A stretch of 64,000 nt of DNA from CS2-K091 sp035527155 (GCA_035527155.1 DATLBB010000074.1:1-64000); one strand, 5' to 3'; numbered from the stretch's first letter, positions 1 to 8,710 are shown. Made by a program: numbers and translations. Notes: generated by a model from the sequence alone, not told the origin.

Positions 1-16
1 CTATGAAAAGGATGCT

Positions 17-1807
17 TTAGCTGCCATGGGAGCGTTTTAGCAGCACATTGAAGATGTCAAAAACCGTTACCAGGCCCTGCACTTTGCCTTGTTGGTCCAC
101 GACAGGTAAACATAACCTGCCGGCCTTGCATATATGTTCCATCATTGCCGGAAGCGACGTTTCCGGGGTAACGGTGCAAGTGGGTTTGCTCATTATCCAC
201 TTGACCTTGATTTGAAGCGTAGCGTCATCCATTGGTCGACGCCATTTAGCAAATGTTGGACGCAAGTAGGGACTAAGCGCTCCTGTTAAATCAGACTTCG
301 ATACAACACCTTCCGGTATTTGCCTCCGGCCTATCATCATATAGCCGGCGTTACGTTGTTGAATCTTTACAAGAGCCTTCTGCACGCTTTCGTCGGGGTC
401 GCCCCAAATGACATTTTTCTGCATAATGTCTTTTGCACATACGGCCAACAGAGCGTCTTCACTACTAAGCAGCGGCTTTTCGGCCATGACGGATGGAGTG
501 GACTCGCCCGGAAGAACAGCAGAAGAGCGGGTCATTTTTTGAATGGCTTCGGAAATGGGACGCTTTTCACTCTTGTCCGTCTCAGCCGTCAGAGGCGCTT
601 TCACATTAACATCATCGCTCTTCTGCTCTGCGGCTGCTTCGGGCTCCTCCTCTGGGGCAGCTTCGGGCTCCTCTGCGGCAGCCTCGGGTTCTCCCTCTGT
701 GGCAACCTCGGGCTCCTCCTCTGGGACAGCTTTGGGCTCCTCCTCTGGGGCAGCTTCGGGCTTCTCCGCGGCAACTGCAGGGCGCTCCTCCTCTGCGGCA
801 GCCTCAGGTTCTCCCTCTGTGGCAACCTCGGGCTGTCCCTCCGCGGCAGCCTCAGGCTTCTGGTCTACAGCATCTTCGGGGTCTTGTTGTGCGGCACTTT
901 TATCTGCAACGACGGCTTCTTTAGCTGCCGGCTTTGCTTTTTCAGCAACAGCGTCCCCCTCAGCTTGGGTTGCTTCTTTAGTATTTTCTTCAGCCTTGGT
1001 CTTCTCCTCAGCGGCCTTTTCATCTGTAGGCTCTTGCGGTTTAGATTTTTCCATTCCCCCACTGACGTTTGGGGCTTTGCCTTCGGCCTCTTCCACGGCC
1101 TCACTGACGTTCGGGGCTTCGCTTTCGGCTTCTTCTATCCCCTCTCTTACGGTCGGGGCTCTGTTTTCGGTTTCTTTCTCCCCCTCACTGACGTTCGGGG
1201 CTTCGCTTTCGGACACAGATGTTCCGGCAAGGATTGCTTTTGGGAAAATGATGCCGCACTTGAAGGTTGGATAGGAGCCGACTGTCATCTCGATGGGAAC
1301 AAACATCAATTTTTCATTGCCGGCCAGGCCTATCTTTTTATTAGAATCATCCCAGGGACTTCCGATAAAAGTATTGGCCTGTACGAACCGTCCATGGCCA
1401 TCAAATGCTTTTTGGAAGACCCTATCCCACGCCCCGACCAGTGCATCACCTACTTCTTTTAATATGTTACTGACTTCGTCGACCTTTTCAAGTGAGCCGA
1501 ATTTTACGTTTTCCAGTATCAAGTGCTCGGGATGCATAGCAACAACACCGGCCAGAATAAATAGTCCCTGGCGGTCGAAGACTAAATGGAAAGTTCCGTC
1601 CAGCTCACCTTCAGCTTTGACTAAGTAGACGACTACGAATTCCTTAAAACGTCTCTTTAGACCGCTGACAGTTTCCGGGCCCACTTGCTGCTGGCTACAG
1701 ACCATATCCACGCCGAACATGCCGGAAATGTCGCCACAAAAGGTCTTAAATGATTTCTCTGCTAATTCTATGACTCGTGATTCAATTTCTGTTTGAGAGG
1801 GCGCCAT
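17..1807 (-). CDS. CheX/CheC-like domain fused to a C-terminal CBS pair
   Basis: The 596-residue protein has three parts. Residues 1 to about 200 resemble the CheX/CheC/FliY-type chemotaxis phosphatase fold, with a helix carrying EVSNILKEVGDALVGAWD and a closing segment ending CGIIFPKAIL. Residues 200-455 are low-complexity Glu/Ala/Pro sequence, including four 14-residue repeats with APNVSE-type cores. Residues 457-590 form two CBS motifs (AKDIMQKNVIWGDPDESV and KWIMSKPTCTVTPETSL), which usually bind adenine nucleotides. The start ATG is at the end of the coordinates. A sigma-28-like site lies about 150 bp upstream, which fits a late motility gene. A link between nucleotide sensing and CheY-P or motor control is inference; no catalytic test is possible from sequence alone. 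Domain calls are moderately sure. Confidence 0.7.
   Translation of the reverse strand: MAPSQTEIESRVIELAEKSFKTFCGDISGMFGVDMVCSQQQVGPETVSGLKRRFKEFVVVYLVKAEGELDGTFHLVFDRQGLFILAGVVAMHPEHLILENVKFGSLEKVDEVSNILKEVGDALVGAWDRVFQKAFDGHGRFVQANTFIGSPWDDSNKKIGLAGNEKLMFVPIEMTVGSYPTFKCGIIFPKAILAGTSVSESEAPNVSEGEKETENRAPTVREGIEEAESEAPNVSEAVEEAEGKAPNVSGGMEKSKPQEPTDEKAAEEKTKAEENTKEATQAEGDAVAEKAKPAAKEAVVADKSAAQQDPEDAVDQKPEAAAEGQPEVATEGEPEAAAEEERPAVAAEKPEAAPEEEPKAVPEEEPEVATEGEPEAAAEEPEAAPEEEPEAAAEQKSDDVNVKAPLTAETDKSEKRPISEAIQKMTRSSAVLPGESTPSVMAEKPLLSSEDALLAVCAKDIMQKNVIWGDPDESVQKALVKIQQRNAGYMMIGRRQIPEGVVSKSDLTGALSPYLRPTFAKWRRPMDDATLQIKVKWIMSKPTCTVTPETSLPAMMEHICKAGRLCLPVVDQQGKVQGLVTVFDIFNVLLKRSHGS
1055..1222 (-). 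repeat. Four 42-bp tandem repeats inside the CheX/CBS gene
   Basis: The motif cactgacgt or a close variant recurs at about 1060, 1102, 1144 and 1186, a 42-bp period that encodes 14-residue units (EAPNVSEGEKETEN, RAPTVREGIEEAES and two more). They form part of the acidic linker. Confidence 0.8.
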
Positions 1808-1847
1808 TTAGGAAGCCTAATTATTTAGCCTGTTTTTTGAGGGTTCC

Positions 1848-1869
1848 CAAACGCATCTTATCGCGTTTG
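1848..1869. repeat. Short palindrome, related to the one at 7308
   Basis: CAAACGC and GCGTTTG form a 7-bp stem around an 8-base loop (ATCTTATC). A close relative with the same CATCTT-type centre sits at 7308-7331, so this is an interspersed repeat rather than a gene-specific terminator, although it could act as one. Confidence 0.6.
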
Positions 1870-1956
1870 AGGTCTCCGAACACTATTTGGAACTTGCTAT
1901 GTATAATAACAATACGCCTGTAACACATTCGTCTTCAATATTACTGTCCCGTATTA

Positions 1957-1983
1957 TTCTCGATATCTTTTGTCGGCACTTTA
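1957..1983 (-). promoter_or_regulatory. Sigma-28-like promoter for the CheX/CBS gene
   Basis: Read on the minus strand: TAAAGTGC, 11 bases, ATCGAGAA. The -35 core TAAAG is perfect. The -10 shares CGA and AA with the consensus GCCGATAA and resembles the -10 (TGCGAGAA) upstream of the FlgM-like gene at 8750-8776. Confidence 0.45.
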
Positions 1984-2171
1984 AGACTTTTTTCTATATA
2001 TTTAGATTCCTTTTGTCAGCAAATGCGTGAAAAGCCCATTTTATTGAAGCTCGCAAGGTTTTTTTTACTACAAAATCGGCTTTTTTTTCTAATCTTTGAT
2101 ATTGAAGCCGGCTTCTGCCGATAAATGAAAGAAGTTCTGCCGCCGAATGCGGGCAGAAAGGAGAAAATCTG

Positions 2172-2591
2172 ATGAGAAGCAAGAATTTATTGGCCGTTGC
2201 CGCAGGCCTGGTTGCCTGTGTACTGGTGGTCTGGTCTTCCAAGTCAATTCAAGGGGGCCAAAAAAAATATGAGCTCCGACCGCAAGTTACCATACCAGAA
2301 TACAGAACCGATACAGCGCGTGCTATAGATGCCTATGAGCGTCTGATGAATCGGTATATGAGCCTGACCGAAAGGAATTTAATCAGGATTGAAACAAAGT
2401 TGGGGAATATTGTTAAACAATTAGATTCCATCGACTATAAATTAACCGAGCTTTCCGCAAGAATGACAAAAATCGAAAAGGCGCTTGTCACCAGTCAGGC
2501 CAAACCATCTGTCGAGGGGGTGCCCCAACACAAACAAGAGCGTTTGGCGCCCCAGAAAAAACGCCAAGAGAAACTTTCGCCATCTTCGTAG
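2172..2591 (+). CDS. Small membrane-anchored coiled-coil protein
   Basis: This 139-residue protein starts at an ATG preceded by AAAGGAG at good spacing. Residues 5-23 are a hydrophobic signal anchor (LLAVAAGLVACVLVVW). Residues 50-110 are a heptad-like helix (ERNLIRIETKLGNIVKQL), followed by a basic, Gln/Lys-rich tail. No family is recognised. It lies 49 bp upstream of a CBS-pair protein in the same direction and the two are probably co-transcribed, so a small envelope-anchored partner of a CBS regulator is possible, but that is inference. Confidence 0.65.
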   Translation: MRSKNLLAVAAGLVACVLVVWSSKSIQGGQKKYELRPQVTIPEYRTDTARAIDAYERLMNRYMSLTERNLIRIETKLGNIVKQLDSIDYKLTELSARMTKIEKALVTSQAKPSVEGVPQHKQERLAPQKKRQEKLSPSS

Positions 2592-2640
2592 GATATTTTT
2601 AATGTCCATAAAACAGGCTGCTAAAAAGGGGGAAAACACG

Positions 2641-3048
2641 ATGCTCAAGGCAAAAGACGTTATGACAAAAGATGTAATCCGCGTAAGAAAAGAGACCCCG
2701 ATATATGAGGCGATGGAGCTTCTGCTAAAAAACGAAATTACGGGTATGCCCGTCGTCGCCGATGATATGAGCTTGGTAGGGATTATTACGGAGAAGGATT
2801 GCCTGCGGTTATTCTACGCCGATGAAGATGAAAAAAATAAAACAGTCGGGCATTTTATGACGCAACCTGCAGTTTACTATAACGAAGATGACAGCCTGCA
2901 GAGCGTTTGTGATTTTATGATGATTAATTATTTCAGAAGGATTCCGGTCACATCAAAGAACGGACAAGTGGTCGGCATTCTCAGCAGGCCTGATGTGATT
3001 GCACATATTGTTCAGCTAAGGCGTGATGAAAAGGTCCATGCCGGCTGA
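2641..3048 (+). CDS. Stand-alone CBS-pair protein
   Basis: The 135-residue protein consists almost entirely of two CBS motifs: residues 1-60 (KAKDVMTKDVIRVRKETPIY through VGIITEKDCLRLF) and 68-125 (VGHFMTQPAVYYNEDD through VVGILSRPDVIAHI). Such pairs form Bateman modules that bind AMP, ATP or similar ligands. The reading frame is open further upstream, but the ATG at 2641 has the best ribosome site (AAAAGGGGGA) and begins exactly at the domain edge. The neighbouring CheX gene also carries a CBS pair, so two such modules lie within 3 kb. Ligand and target are unknown. Confidence 0.85.
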   Translation: MLKAKDVMTKDVIRVRKETPIYEAMELLLKNEITGMPVVADDMSLVGIITEKDCLRLFYADEDEKNKTVGHFMTQPAVYYNEDDSLQSVCDFMMINYFRRIPVTSKNGQVVGILSRPDVIAHIVQLRRDEKVHAG

Positions 3049-3636
3049 GAAAGCAGGATGGAAACTGCCGGCACACAATTTGCCTGCCCGCCAACTAAAA
3101 ATCAACCCGGATATTTCACGGCTTTTTTTGCCACGAAAAAGCACAAAAATTAACCGCAGAGCACGTTGAGAGCGCAGAGAAAAATTAGCCACGAATTAGC
3201 ACAAATATATTTACCACCAAGGCACAAAGGCATGAAGGTGAACGGCAAAATCCTAAGCACGATCCGCCTACGTCAAGACTACTGCGGACAAGAATACTAA
3301 ACAAATTCAAATCACCGAAATACAAAGGTTCAAAAGTAACCGTGGATTAACGCCCCATTAGAAAAAGAAGGCACGTTTCTAACGGGGTAAACAGATTGAC
3401 GCTGACCTGCTTGAAAAGAAGTGAAAAAAAAATTTCAAATATCCGTATTTAGCACGATTGACGAATCTGCTGAGATATGATATGTATGTTTTTACATACA
3501 TTTGGAGATTTTCTTTGCTGTTATGTGCAAGTGTGGGCCGTGTTTTTTGGCGAAAATCGGCTGGAAAAATGGGATGTGGGGGGAGGAGGCATAAAGACAG
3601 AGGACAGAGGGCAGAAGATATGATAAGGAGAACAAA
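3049..3636. other. Non-coding stretch with degenerate repeat remnants
   Basis: 588 bp without a convincing gene. The left half (3130-3240) is made of chained, degenerate repeat phrases. The right half has a small hairpin around atgtatgtttttacatac at 3482-3499 and an AG-rich leader ending in the AAGGAG of the GLUG gene. No RNA gene was recognised. Confidence 0.6.
3130..3240. repeat. Chain of degenerate intergenic repeat phrases
   Basis: Consecutive phrases read ccacgaaaaagcacaaaaa, taaccgcagagcacgttgag, ccacgaattagcacaaat and accaccaaggcacaaaggca. Phrases of this wording are known as scattered intergenic repeats in planctomycetes and several other phyla. They are non-coding here; origin and role are unknown. 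Confidence 0.6.
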
Positions 3637-6600
3637 ATGGATAGGTGGGTAGTTCTAATAGTTACTGTAGTTTTGGTTGTGGGGGTAGTCGGTAGTACGG
3701 CCCAGGGCAAATACGGCGGGGGAACTGGAGAGCCGAATGATCCGTATCTGATTTACACTGCTGAGCAGATAAATGAGATTGGCTTAAATGAGGATGATTG
3801 GAACAAATGCTTTAAGCTGATGGCCGATATAGACCTGAGCGGCTTTACGGGAACAAGTTTCAATATCATCGGATACTGTGTTGATTCGTGGGAGGATGAC
3901 AAACCGTTTACCGGCGTCTTTGACGGCAACGGCCATACAATTTCAAACTTCAGCTACACTTCCACAGATATAGATTACATAGGAATTTTCGCCTACGTCA
4001 ATGACTTCGAGGCAGCAATCAAAGATCTGGGTTTGATTGACCCTGATGTTGATGCGGGAACAGGATGTTTTGTTGGTTCGCTTGTTGGCTGGTTCAGAGG
4101 TGGCACAATAACCGATTGTTACGTTGACGGCGCCGCCGTTGCAGGTACTGAAGGCGTTGGCGGCCTGGTGGGACAAAATGGTATTTGTTATCACGCAGAT
4201 GAGTGCCACGGAGGTAAGATGTCAAATTGCTATTCGACAGGTACCATTTCGGGATATTCGGCTGTCGGCGGACTTGTGGGAAAGAGTAATGGTGGCACAA
4301 TATACAACTGCTATTCAGATAGCATCGTTTCGGGAACAACTGGTATCGGCGGATTGCTGGGAGATAATGAAGAGGGCGCAATCTTCAACTCCTACTCGCA
4401 CAGCGGCGTATCAGGCAATGATCAAGTCGGCGGTCTGCTGGGTTCAAACCATTGGGGTACAGTCTCCAGCAGCTATTCAACCGGCGGCGTTTCGGGGGAT
4501 GACCAGGTAGGCGGACTGGCAGGATACAATAGTGGAGGAGGGGTTGCGAGTTCTTTCTGGGACATCCAGACCAGTGGACAGGCTACCAGTGCCGGCGGAA
4601 CGGGCAAGACCACAGCCGAGATGCAGGATCCGAGTACTTTTATGGATGCCGGGTGGGATTTCGTAGGTAAGGTGGACGGCCCGCATGATGTTTGGGCGGA
4701 ACCTGCCGGCGGGGGCTATCCCATTCTCTGCTGGCAACTGCCGCATTTCTTTGGATTGCCCGGCTTTTCGGGTGGTTTGGGAACCAACGATGAACCATAC
4801 CTTATATCAACAGCTAATGAATTGAACAGTATCGGCCATAATCCGAGACTTATGGTCGCACATTTTAAGTTGATCGATGATATTGATTTAACCGGAACGG
4901 ACTTATTTCTCATTGGCAGCGAACTATTTCCTTTCAGAGGTGTATTTGACGGCAATGGCAGGAAAATCTCAAACTTCACCTATAGTTCCACTGATGCAGA
5001 CCAGATAGGACTGTTCAAGTACGTTTATGGAGAAAATGCGCTAATCAAAGATTTGGGAGTGATTGCCCCTGATGTTGACGTGGGGAGAGGATACTATGTT
5101 GGTTCGCTGGTTGGCCGCTTGTTTGAGGGAAAAGTCACGAACTGTTACGTCCAGGGCGGTAGCGTTTCGGGAAATTTTTGTGTCGGCAGCCTGGTGGGAG
5201 ATAATAATCGTGGTACGTTAACCAACTGCCATGCCACCGGAGAAGTGTCGGGGTATTTCTATGTCGGCGGGCTGCTCGGACAGAGTTATTATGGCACAAT
5301 CAATAACTGTGATTCAGAAGCCGACGTCTACGGGGGTCACTATGCCGGTGGGCTGCTGGGATATAATGATTGGGGTAGCACAATCAACAACTGCCATACC
5401 ACAGGCACCGTTTCGGGGGATGGTTACGTCGGAGGGCTCGTGGGAGACAATTTCGCAACAATCTCCAACTGCAATACCACAGGCACCGTTTCGGGAAATG
5501 GTTCCGTTGGCGGCTTGGCCGGTGAGAGTTCTTATGGCAAAATCACAAATTGCTATGCCGTAGGAGAAGTTAGAGGTGGTGATTTCGCCGGCGGCCTCGT
5601 AGGAGACAATTCGTCAACAATGACCAATTGCTATGCTGATGGGGACGTTAGCGGCGAGTATAATGTCGGCGGACTCGCCGGAAGACATTCTTATCGCACA
5701 ATGACCAACTGCTATGCCACCGGCGACGCTTCGGGGACCGGATGGAGTGTTGGCGGCCTGGTGGGGCATAACTATTCTGGCACAATCTCCAACTGCTATG
5801 CCAAAGGTACCGCTTCGGGAAATATGTACGTCGGCGGACTGGCGGGATGGAATCAGAAAGGTACAATCAGCCACTGCTATTCTACCGGCGGCGCTTCGGG
5901 GACCAGATCTAATGTCGGCGGACTCGTGGGAAGCAATTATGGCGGTGCCACAATCAACAACTGCTATTCTACGGGTAGTGCTGCCGGGAATGAAGACGTC
6001 GGCGGCTTCGCTGGAAGTAATAATAGCACTATCACCAATTGCTATTCGACAGGCGGCGTTTCGGGACATTCCGACGTCGGCGGTCTTGTGGGGGAAAATT
6101 ATAAAGGTAAGATCGCCAACTCCTATTCGATCGGCAGCGTTACGGGACATTCCGATGCCGGCGGACTGGTGGGATGGAATTATCGCGGTGAGATTTCCGC
6201 TTCTTTCTGGGATGTCAACACCAGCGGCCAAACAACAAGCGATGGGGGAACAGGACTTGTTACTAACGAGATGCAGATACGCTCTACATTTGAAGGTGCC
6301 GGCTGGGATTTCAACACACCTGTCTGGACTATTGACGAGGGCGTCGATTATCCCCGGCTATGGTGGGAGCTGACACCAGTGCTGCATACCGAACCCGAGG
6401 TAACTTTAGAGACCAGCAACACTATTTACTGGGAACCTGTACCTGGTGCCAATGAGTATTACGCTGAGTGTGCCGAGGATGCGAACTTTACCAGTATTCT
6501 TTACAACACCGGCTGGATTACCGAAACCAGCTACGAGTTCACCGGCCTGGAGTTAGGACAGCAATACTGGTATAGCGTAAAGGCCAGAAACGCAGAAGGA

Positions 6601-6930
6601 ACCGAGACAAACTGGTCTAATGTGGAATCGTCACTGCAGGGGACACTTGCCGATGCGGTAGAGGTGTTGCTTGAGCCGGAGAGCTTAAAGAATGAGAACA
6701 TGAAAAACGCTCTATTGAAAAAGATAGATGCAGCGCTGAAGATGATTGAGGAAGGAAACTACACCGGTGCTCTGAGTAAACTCCGAAATGACATTTTAGC
6801 AAAGATGAACGGATGCGGCGAGAAGGGTGAGCCTGACAAAAACGACTGGATAATAACGTGTGAAGAACAAAGCGAGCAATATCGGCTTGTTATGGAGACT
6901 ATCGAATATGTAAAAAGCCTTATGGAGTAA
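3637..6930 (+). CDS. Exported GLUG-repeat surface protein with FnIII-like domain
   Basis: The 1097-residue protein starts at ATG 3637 after AAGGAG. Residues 1-24 are a signal peptide (VVLIVTVVLVVGVVGSTAQG). Two homologous blocks follow, each opening with an NDPYLI/DEPYLI segment and a GVFDGNG(H/R) beta-strand motif and continuing with many GLUG repeats of about 25 residues (NCYATG..SG...VGGLVG pattern). Near residues 925-1010 is a fibronectin-III-like domain (TIYWEPVPGANEYYAECAED). The last 90 residues are helical with DKNDWI and two cysteines. GLUG repeats form beta-helix-type surface or adhesion proteins; the partner is unknown. The gene is not part of the flagellar operons, and its repeated DNA makes expansion by recombination likely. 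Confidence 0.85.
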   Translation: MDRWVVLIVTVVLVVGVVGSTAQGKYGGGTGEPNDPYLIYTAEQINEIGLNEDDWNKCFKLMADIDLSGFTGTSFNIIGYCVDSWEDDKPFTGVFDGNGHTISNFSYTSTDIDYIGIFAYVNDFEAAIKDLGLIDPDVDAGTGCFVGSLVGWFRGGTITDCYVDGAAVAGTEGVGGLVGQNGICYHADECHGGKMSNCYSTGTISGYSAVGGLVGKSNGGTIYNCYSDSIVSGTTGIGGLLGDNEEGAIFNSYSHSGVSGNDQVGGLLGSNHWGTVSSSYSTGGVSGDDQVGGLAGYNSGGGVASSFWDIQTSGQATSAGGTGKTTAEMQDPSTFMDAGWDFVGKVDGPHDVWAEPAGGGYPILCWQLPHFFGLPGFSGGLGTNDEPYLISTANELNSIGHNPRLMVAHFKLIDDIDLTGTDLFLIGSELFPFRGVFDGNGRKISNFTYSSTDADQIGLFKYVYGENALIKDLGVIAPDVDVGRGYYVGSLVGRLFEGKVTNCYVQGGSVSGNFCVGSLVGDNNRGTLTNCHATGEVSGYFYVGGLLGQSYYGTINNCDSEADVYGGHYAGGLLGYNDWGSTINNCHTTGTVSGDGYVGGLVGDNFATISNCNTTGTVSGNGSVGGLAGESSYGKITNCYAVGEVRGGDFAGGLVGDNSSTMTNCYADGDVSGEYNVGGLAGRHSYRTMTNCYATGDASGTGWSVGGLVGHNYSGTISNCYAKGTASGNMYVGGLAGWNQKGTISHCYSTGGASGTRSNVGGLVGSNYGGATINNCYSTGSAAGNEDVGGFAGSNNSTITNCYSTGGVSGHSDVGGLVGENYKGKIANSYSIGSVTGHSDAGGLVGWNYRGEISASFWDVNTSGQTTSDGGTGLVTNEMQIRSTFEGAGWDFNTPVWTIDEGVDYPRLWWELTPVLHTEPEVTLETSNTIYWEPVPGANEYYAECAEDANFTSILYNTGWITETSYEFTGLELGQQYWYSVKARNAEGTETNWSNVESSLQGTLADAVEVLLEPESLKNENMKNALLKKIDAALKMIEEGNYTGALSKLRNDILAKMNGCGEKGEPDKNDWIITCEEQSEQYRLVMETIEYVKSLME

Positions 6931-6999
6931 AGGCTGGATTAAAATAGCAACGGAGAATCGCAGCAATAATCGCCTCGTAACATTGGTAATCGGTCGGCA

Positions 7000-7200
7000 T
7001 TAGCCGTAGGTTTTGCCGGCTTCATCCACGTAAGTAGTGCTCTTTGCGTGCTTTATCACCTTGACCGCTTTCGGCACTTCGTCGAGCTTCGGGACTTTGA
7101 ACAGCTTGTGGCACTTGCGGCATCTTATGCGACGGTCGGCGGCGCTGCCGTCGAGTAACCAGACGCAGCCACAGGCCGGGCATTGGGCAATAATCTGCAT
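7000..7200 (-). CDS. Small zinc-ribbon protein
   Basis: This 66-residue protein has two CxxC pairs (CPACGC near residue 8 and CRKC near 32), the spacing of MJ0042-type zinc ribbons, followed by a lysine-rich tail. AAAGG lies at correct distance before its ATG. It stands alone between the GLUG gene and a repeat-rich spacer. The fold is well supported; what it binds is not known. Confidence 0.7.
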   Translation of the reverse strand: MQIIAQCPACGCVWLLDGSAADRRIRCRKCHKLFKVPKLDEVPKAVKVIKHAKSTTYVDEAGKTYG

Positions 7201-7307
7201 CAGTAAAGACCTTTGTCAAAAGCCAGGTACTGAAATTCGAGACCTACTTAGACACACAGTATTTTAGCCACAGACCCGATGTGCATCCATTATAAATTTC
7301 CCCGCCC

Positions 7308-7331
7308 CCAAACACATCTTTTGGCGTTTGG
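7308..7331. repeat. Short palindrome, related to the one at 1848
   Basis: CCAAAC and GTTTGG pair around ACATCTTTTGGC. The core is shared with 1848-1869, and both lie outside genes. Confidence 0.55.
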
Positions 7332-7433
7332 AGAAGTCCTTTCTCCTTGTCCTATAATATCACTTTATCGCAAGCAGTTTCATCGTTACTACGAAAAGTC
7401 TGAGGCCTGTGGGCCAGGCTGATGCTATTTTCC

Positions 7434-7462
7434 TTGATTTAGCTGTTTGAATGTGCTAACAT
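7434..7462 (+). promoter_or_regulatory. Candidate sigma-70 promoter
   Basis: TTGATT, a 17-base spacer and TAACAT lie 25 bp before the ATG of the small ORF at 7487, which supports that ORF being expressed. Confidence 0.4.
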
Positions 7463-7486
7463 AGCCTTCACAGGGAGTGTGATGAT

Positions 7487-7726
7487 ATGGTAAAGAGAAT
7501 CCCGTGTAGAGTTGTTAGAACCAAGGCTCTCGGCAAAAGCAGTAACGCAGTGCGGCAAGTGAGCACGTCAATTAATGCTTACCATAAGAGTGGCGATGTT
7601 GTTACCAGGCCCCCCAAATCCTATAAGTCGGCTTCGGGAACCCTTACCTATACAGAGCTGCTGGAGATAACAAGAGTGTCCATAGACGACGGCCTAACGG
7701 GACAGATTCTTGATTGTTACGTTTGA
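7487..7726 (+). CDS. Small hypothetical protein
   Basis: This 79-residue ORF has a basic N-terminal half (MVKRIPCRVVRTKALGKSSN) and a more acidic C-terminal end (LLEITRVSIDDGLTGQILDC). GGGAGTG precedes the ATG and a plausible promoter lies at 7434-7462. No family is recognised. It is monocistronic, pointing toward the HPP gene on the other strand. It is called because of the promoter, ribosome site and codon pattern, not homology. Confidence 0.4.
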   Translation: MVKRIPCRVVRTKALGKSSNAVRQVSTSINAYHKSGDVVTRPPKSYKSASGTLTYTELLEITRVSIDDGLTGQILDCYV

Positions 7727-7775
7727 GGCCCAGCTTTTTGATTTACAGGCGAAGGGCCTTGAAGAGCAGGTCAGC

Positions 7776-8270
7776 TTAGAGCAAATCTTTTAAGTAGTTT
7801 CTGAGGAAATAGCGGCATTGAGACAATACCAACGCGCTTATCATTATGATGACAAAAGCGTCGATGGGGGAGACTTCATTTATTGCGACGGCCAAAGCTG
7901 TGCCCGCGGCCGGTGGGTGCTCAACGTCCAAAGCTACCATAACGAAGATAGCAATTCCAACTGCAAGGGCATATTCAAGGGAATAATACGGCAGGGGAGT
8001 ATAATAGAATATAGCTCCAGAGGCCAATCCGACCAGATGGCCGCCGATGACATTTCTTGTTTGTGCGGAGTAGTCTTTGGGTACTGCGAATACGATAAAA
8101 GCAGTGGCCCCCATTGCGCTGATTACGACCATTTTGTCTTTGCCCAGGACAAGGACGAGGATAAACAGAGCAGCGGCAGCCAATAAGCTTTGCAGCAGGT
8201 AATATTTCCAAAGCTTTTTGAACTTTCCCCTGATTGAAGTTTCCGATTTCATATTTTGCGTAGCCATCAT
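7776..8270 (-). CDS. HPP-family integral membrane protein
   Basis: The 164-residue protein has four to five membrane helices (LLQSLLAAAALFILVLVL, VVISAMGATAFIVFAVP, ALAVGIAIFVMVALDV, AFVIIMISALVLSQC) and the family signature EHPPAAGTALAVAIN near residues 118-132. Its length matches the HPP family (PF04982). Members have been linked to nitrite transport in plants and cyanobacteria; the bacterial substrate is generally unknown. It lies downstream of the FlgM-like gene on the same strand, separated by a long stem-loop, so it is probably independent of the flagellar operon. An ATG six codons in (8252) is an alternative start. Confidence 0.8.
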   Translation of the reverse strand: MMATQNMKSETSIRGKFKKLWKYYLLQSLLAAAALFILVLVLGKDKMVVISAMGATAFIVFAVPKDYSAQTRNVIGGHLVGLASGAIFYYTPLPYYSLEYALAVGIAIFVMVALDVEHPPAAGTALAVAINEVSPIDAFVIIMISALVLSQCRYFLRNYLKDLL

Positions 8271-8308
8271 ATTTTTTCAATATGCGGCCCGGAATGTAAA
8301 CAAAAGGA

Positions 8309-8360
8309 CGGCGAGGAATGAGTAACCTTCGTGGTGCCAAGTTTACACATTTCCTCGCCG
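8309..8360. repeat. Long-loop inverted repeat
   Basis: CGGCGAGGAA at 8309-8318 and TTCCTCGCCG at 8351-8360 are perfect inverted copies separated by 32 bases. It lies between the FlgM-like gene and the HPP gene. On the minus strand it is followed by TCCTTTTGTTT, so it may weakly terminate the upstream transcript, or it may be another mobile palindrome. Confidence 0.5.
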
Positions 8361-8440
8361 AGTTTCTGAAATCCGTTCGGGCTTCTGATTCGACCGTCCG
8401 TGGTCGGCCCTGCGATTTAACTCTTTCTCAGTTAAGGTTT

Positions 8441-8710
8441 TTATATACCGAATTTTATGATGTTTTTTGCGGCTGCTCGGAAGTTTTTCGGACTTTCAAG
8501 CCGGCCTGACAGTAAAAGCTTTCGTGCCGCGCCTACGGCATCGGCATCCGTTTGCGAGGCCTGCATTGCCTGGTCAATTAAAGAAGCATAATTAACCTGC
8601 ACGGATACATCCATATCACTATTTGGAACGGCACCGCCGGAGTTGGGCTGCCTGGAAGATAATTCTTCCAAAGAATCACGAATTTGATTGGTATTTATTT
8701 TCTCTATCAT
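8441..8710 (-). CDS. Putative FlgM-like anti-sigma-28 factor
   Basis: The 89-residue protein ends in two predicted helices (DADAVGAARKLLLSGRLESP and KNFRAAAKNIIKFGI) that fit the C-terminal sigma-28-binding pattern of FlgM; the N-terminal half is polar and probably disordered, as in FlgM. It is the last gene of the fliA-containing operon and has a sigma-28-like promoter at 8750-8776, the arrangement expected for autoregulated FlgM. FlgM would hold FliA inactive until the hook is complete and then be exported. Sequence similarity alone is weak; context and promoter carry the call. Confidence 0.5.
   Translation of the reverse strand: MIEKINTNQIRDSLEELSSRQPNSGGAVPNSDMDVSVQVNYASLIDQAMQASQTDADAVGAARKLLLSGRLESPKNFRAAAKNIIKFGI

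Larger units (their letters stand above)
1808..2171. other. Intergenic region between divergent genes
   Basis: This 364-bp AT-rich region separates the CheX/CBS gene (minus) from the anchored coiled-coil gene (plus). It holds the palindrome at 1848, a sigma-28-like site on the minus strand at 1957-1983, and a perfect GCCGATAA at 2117-2124 on the plus strand that lacks a convincing -35 element. No coding sequence was recognised. Confidence 0.6.

Noticed and set aside
543..1274. Plus-strand ORF of 243 codons opposite the CheX/CBS gene
   Set aside because: Composition is Ser/Ala/Gly only, a mirror of the acidic repeat on the other strand, with no ribosome site or domain.
2117..2124. Perfect sigma-28 -10 (GCCGATAA) before the coiled-coil gene
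   Set aside because: The -35 position reads GATATTGA, too weak; left as a note in the intergenic entry.
3130..3240. Possible CRISPR array
   Set aside because: The phrases differ from one another and have no constant repeat or unique spacers of fixed length.
5614..6231. Minus-strand ORF opposite the GLUG gene
   Set aside because: Its repeats are those of the GLUG coding strand read backwards.
8318..8509. Plus-strand ORF of 63 codons overlapping the FlgM-like gene
   Set aside because: It reads through the inverted repeat at 8309-8360 and antisense to the FlgM-like gene; no support.
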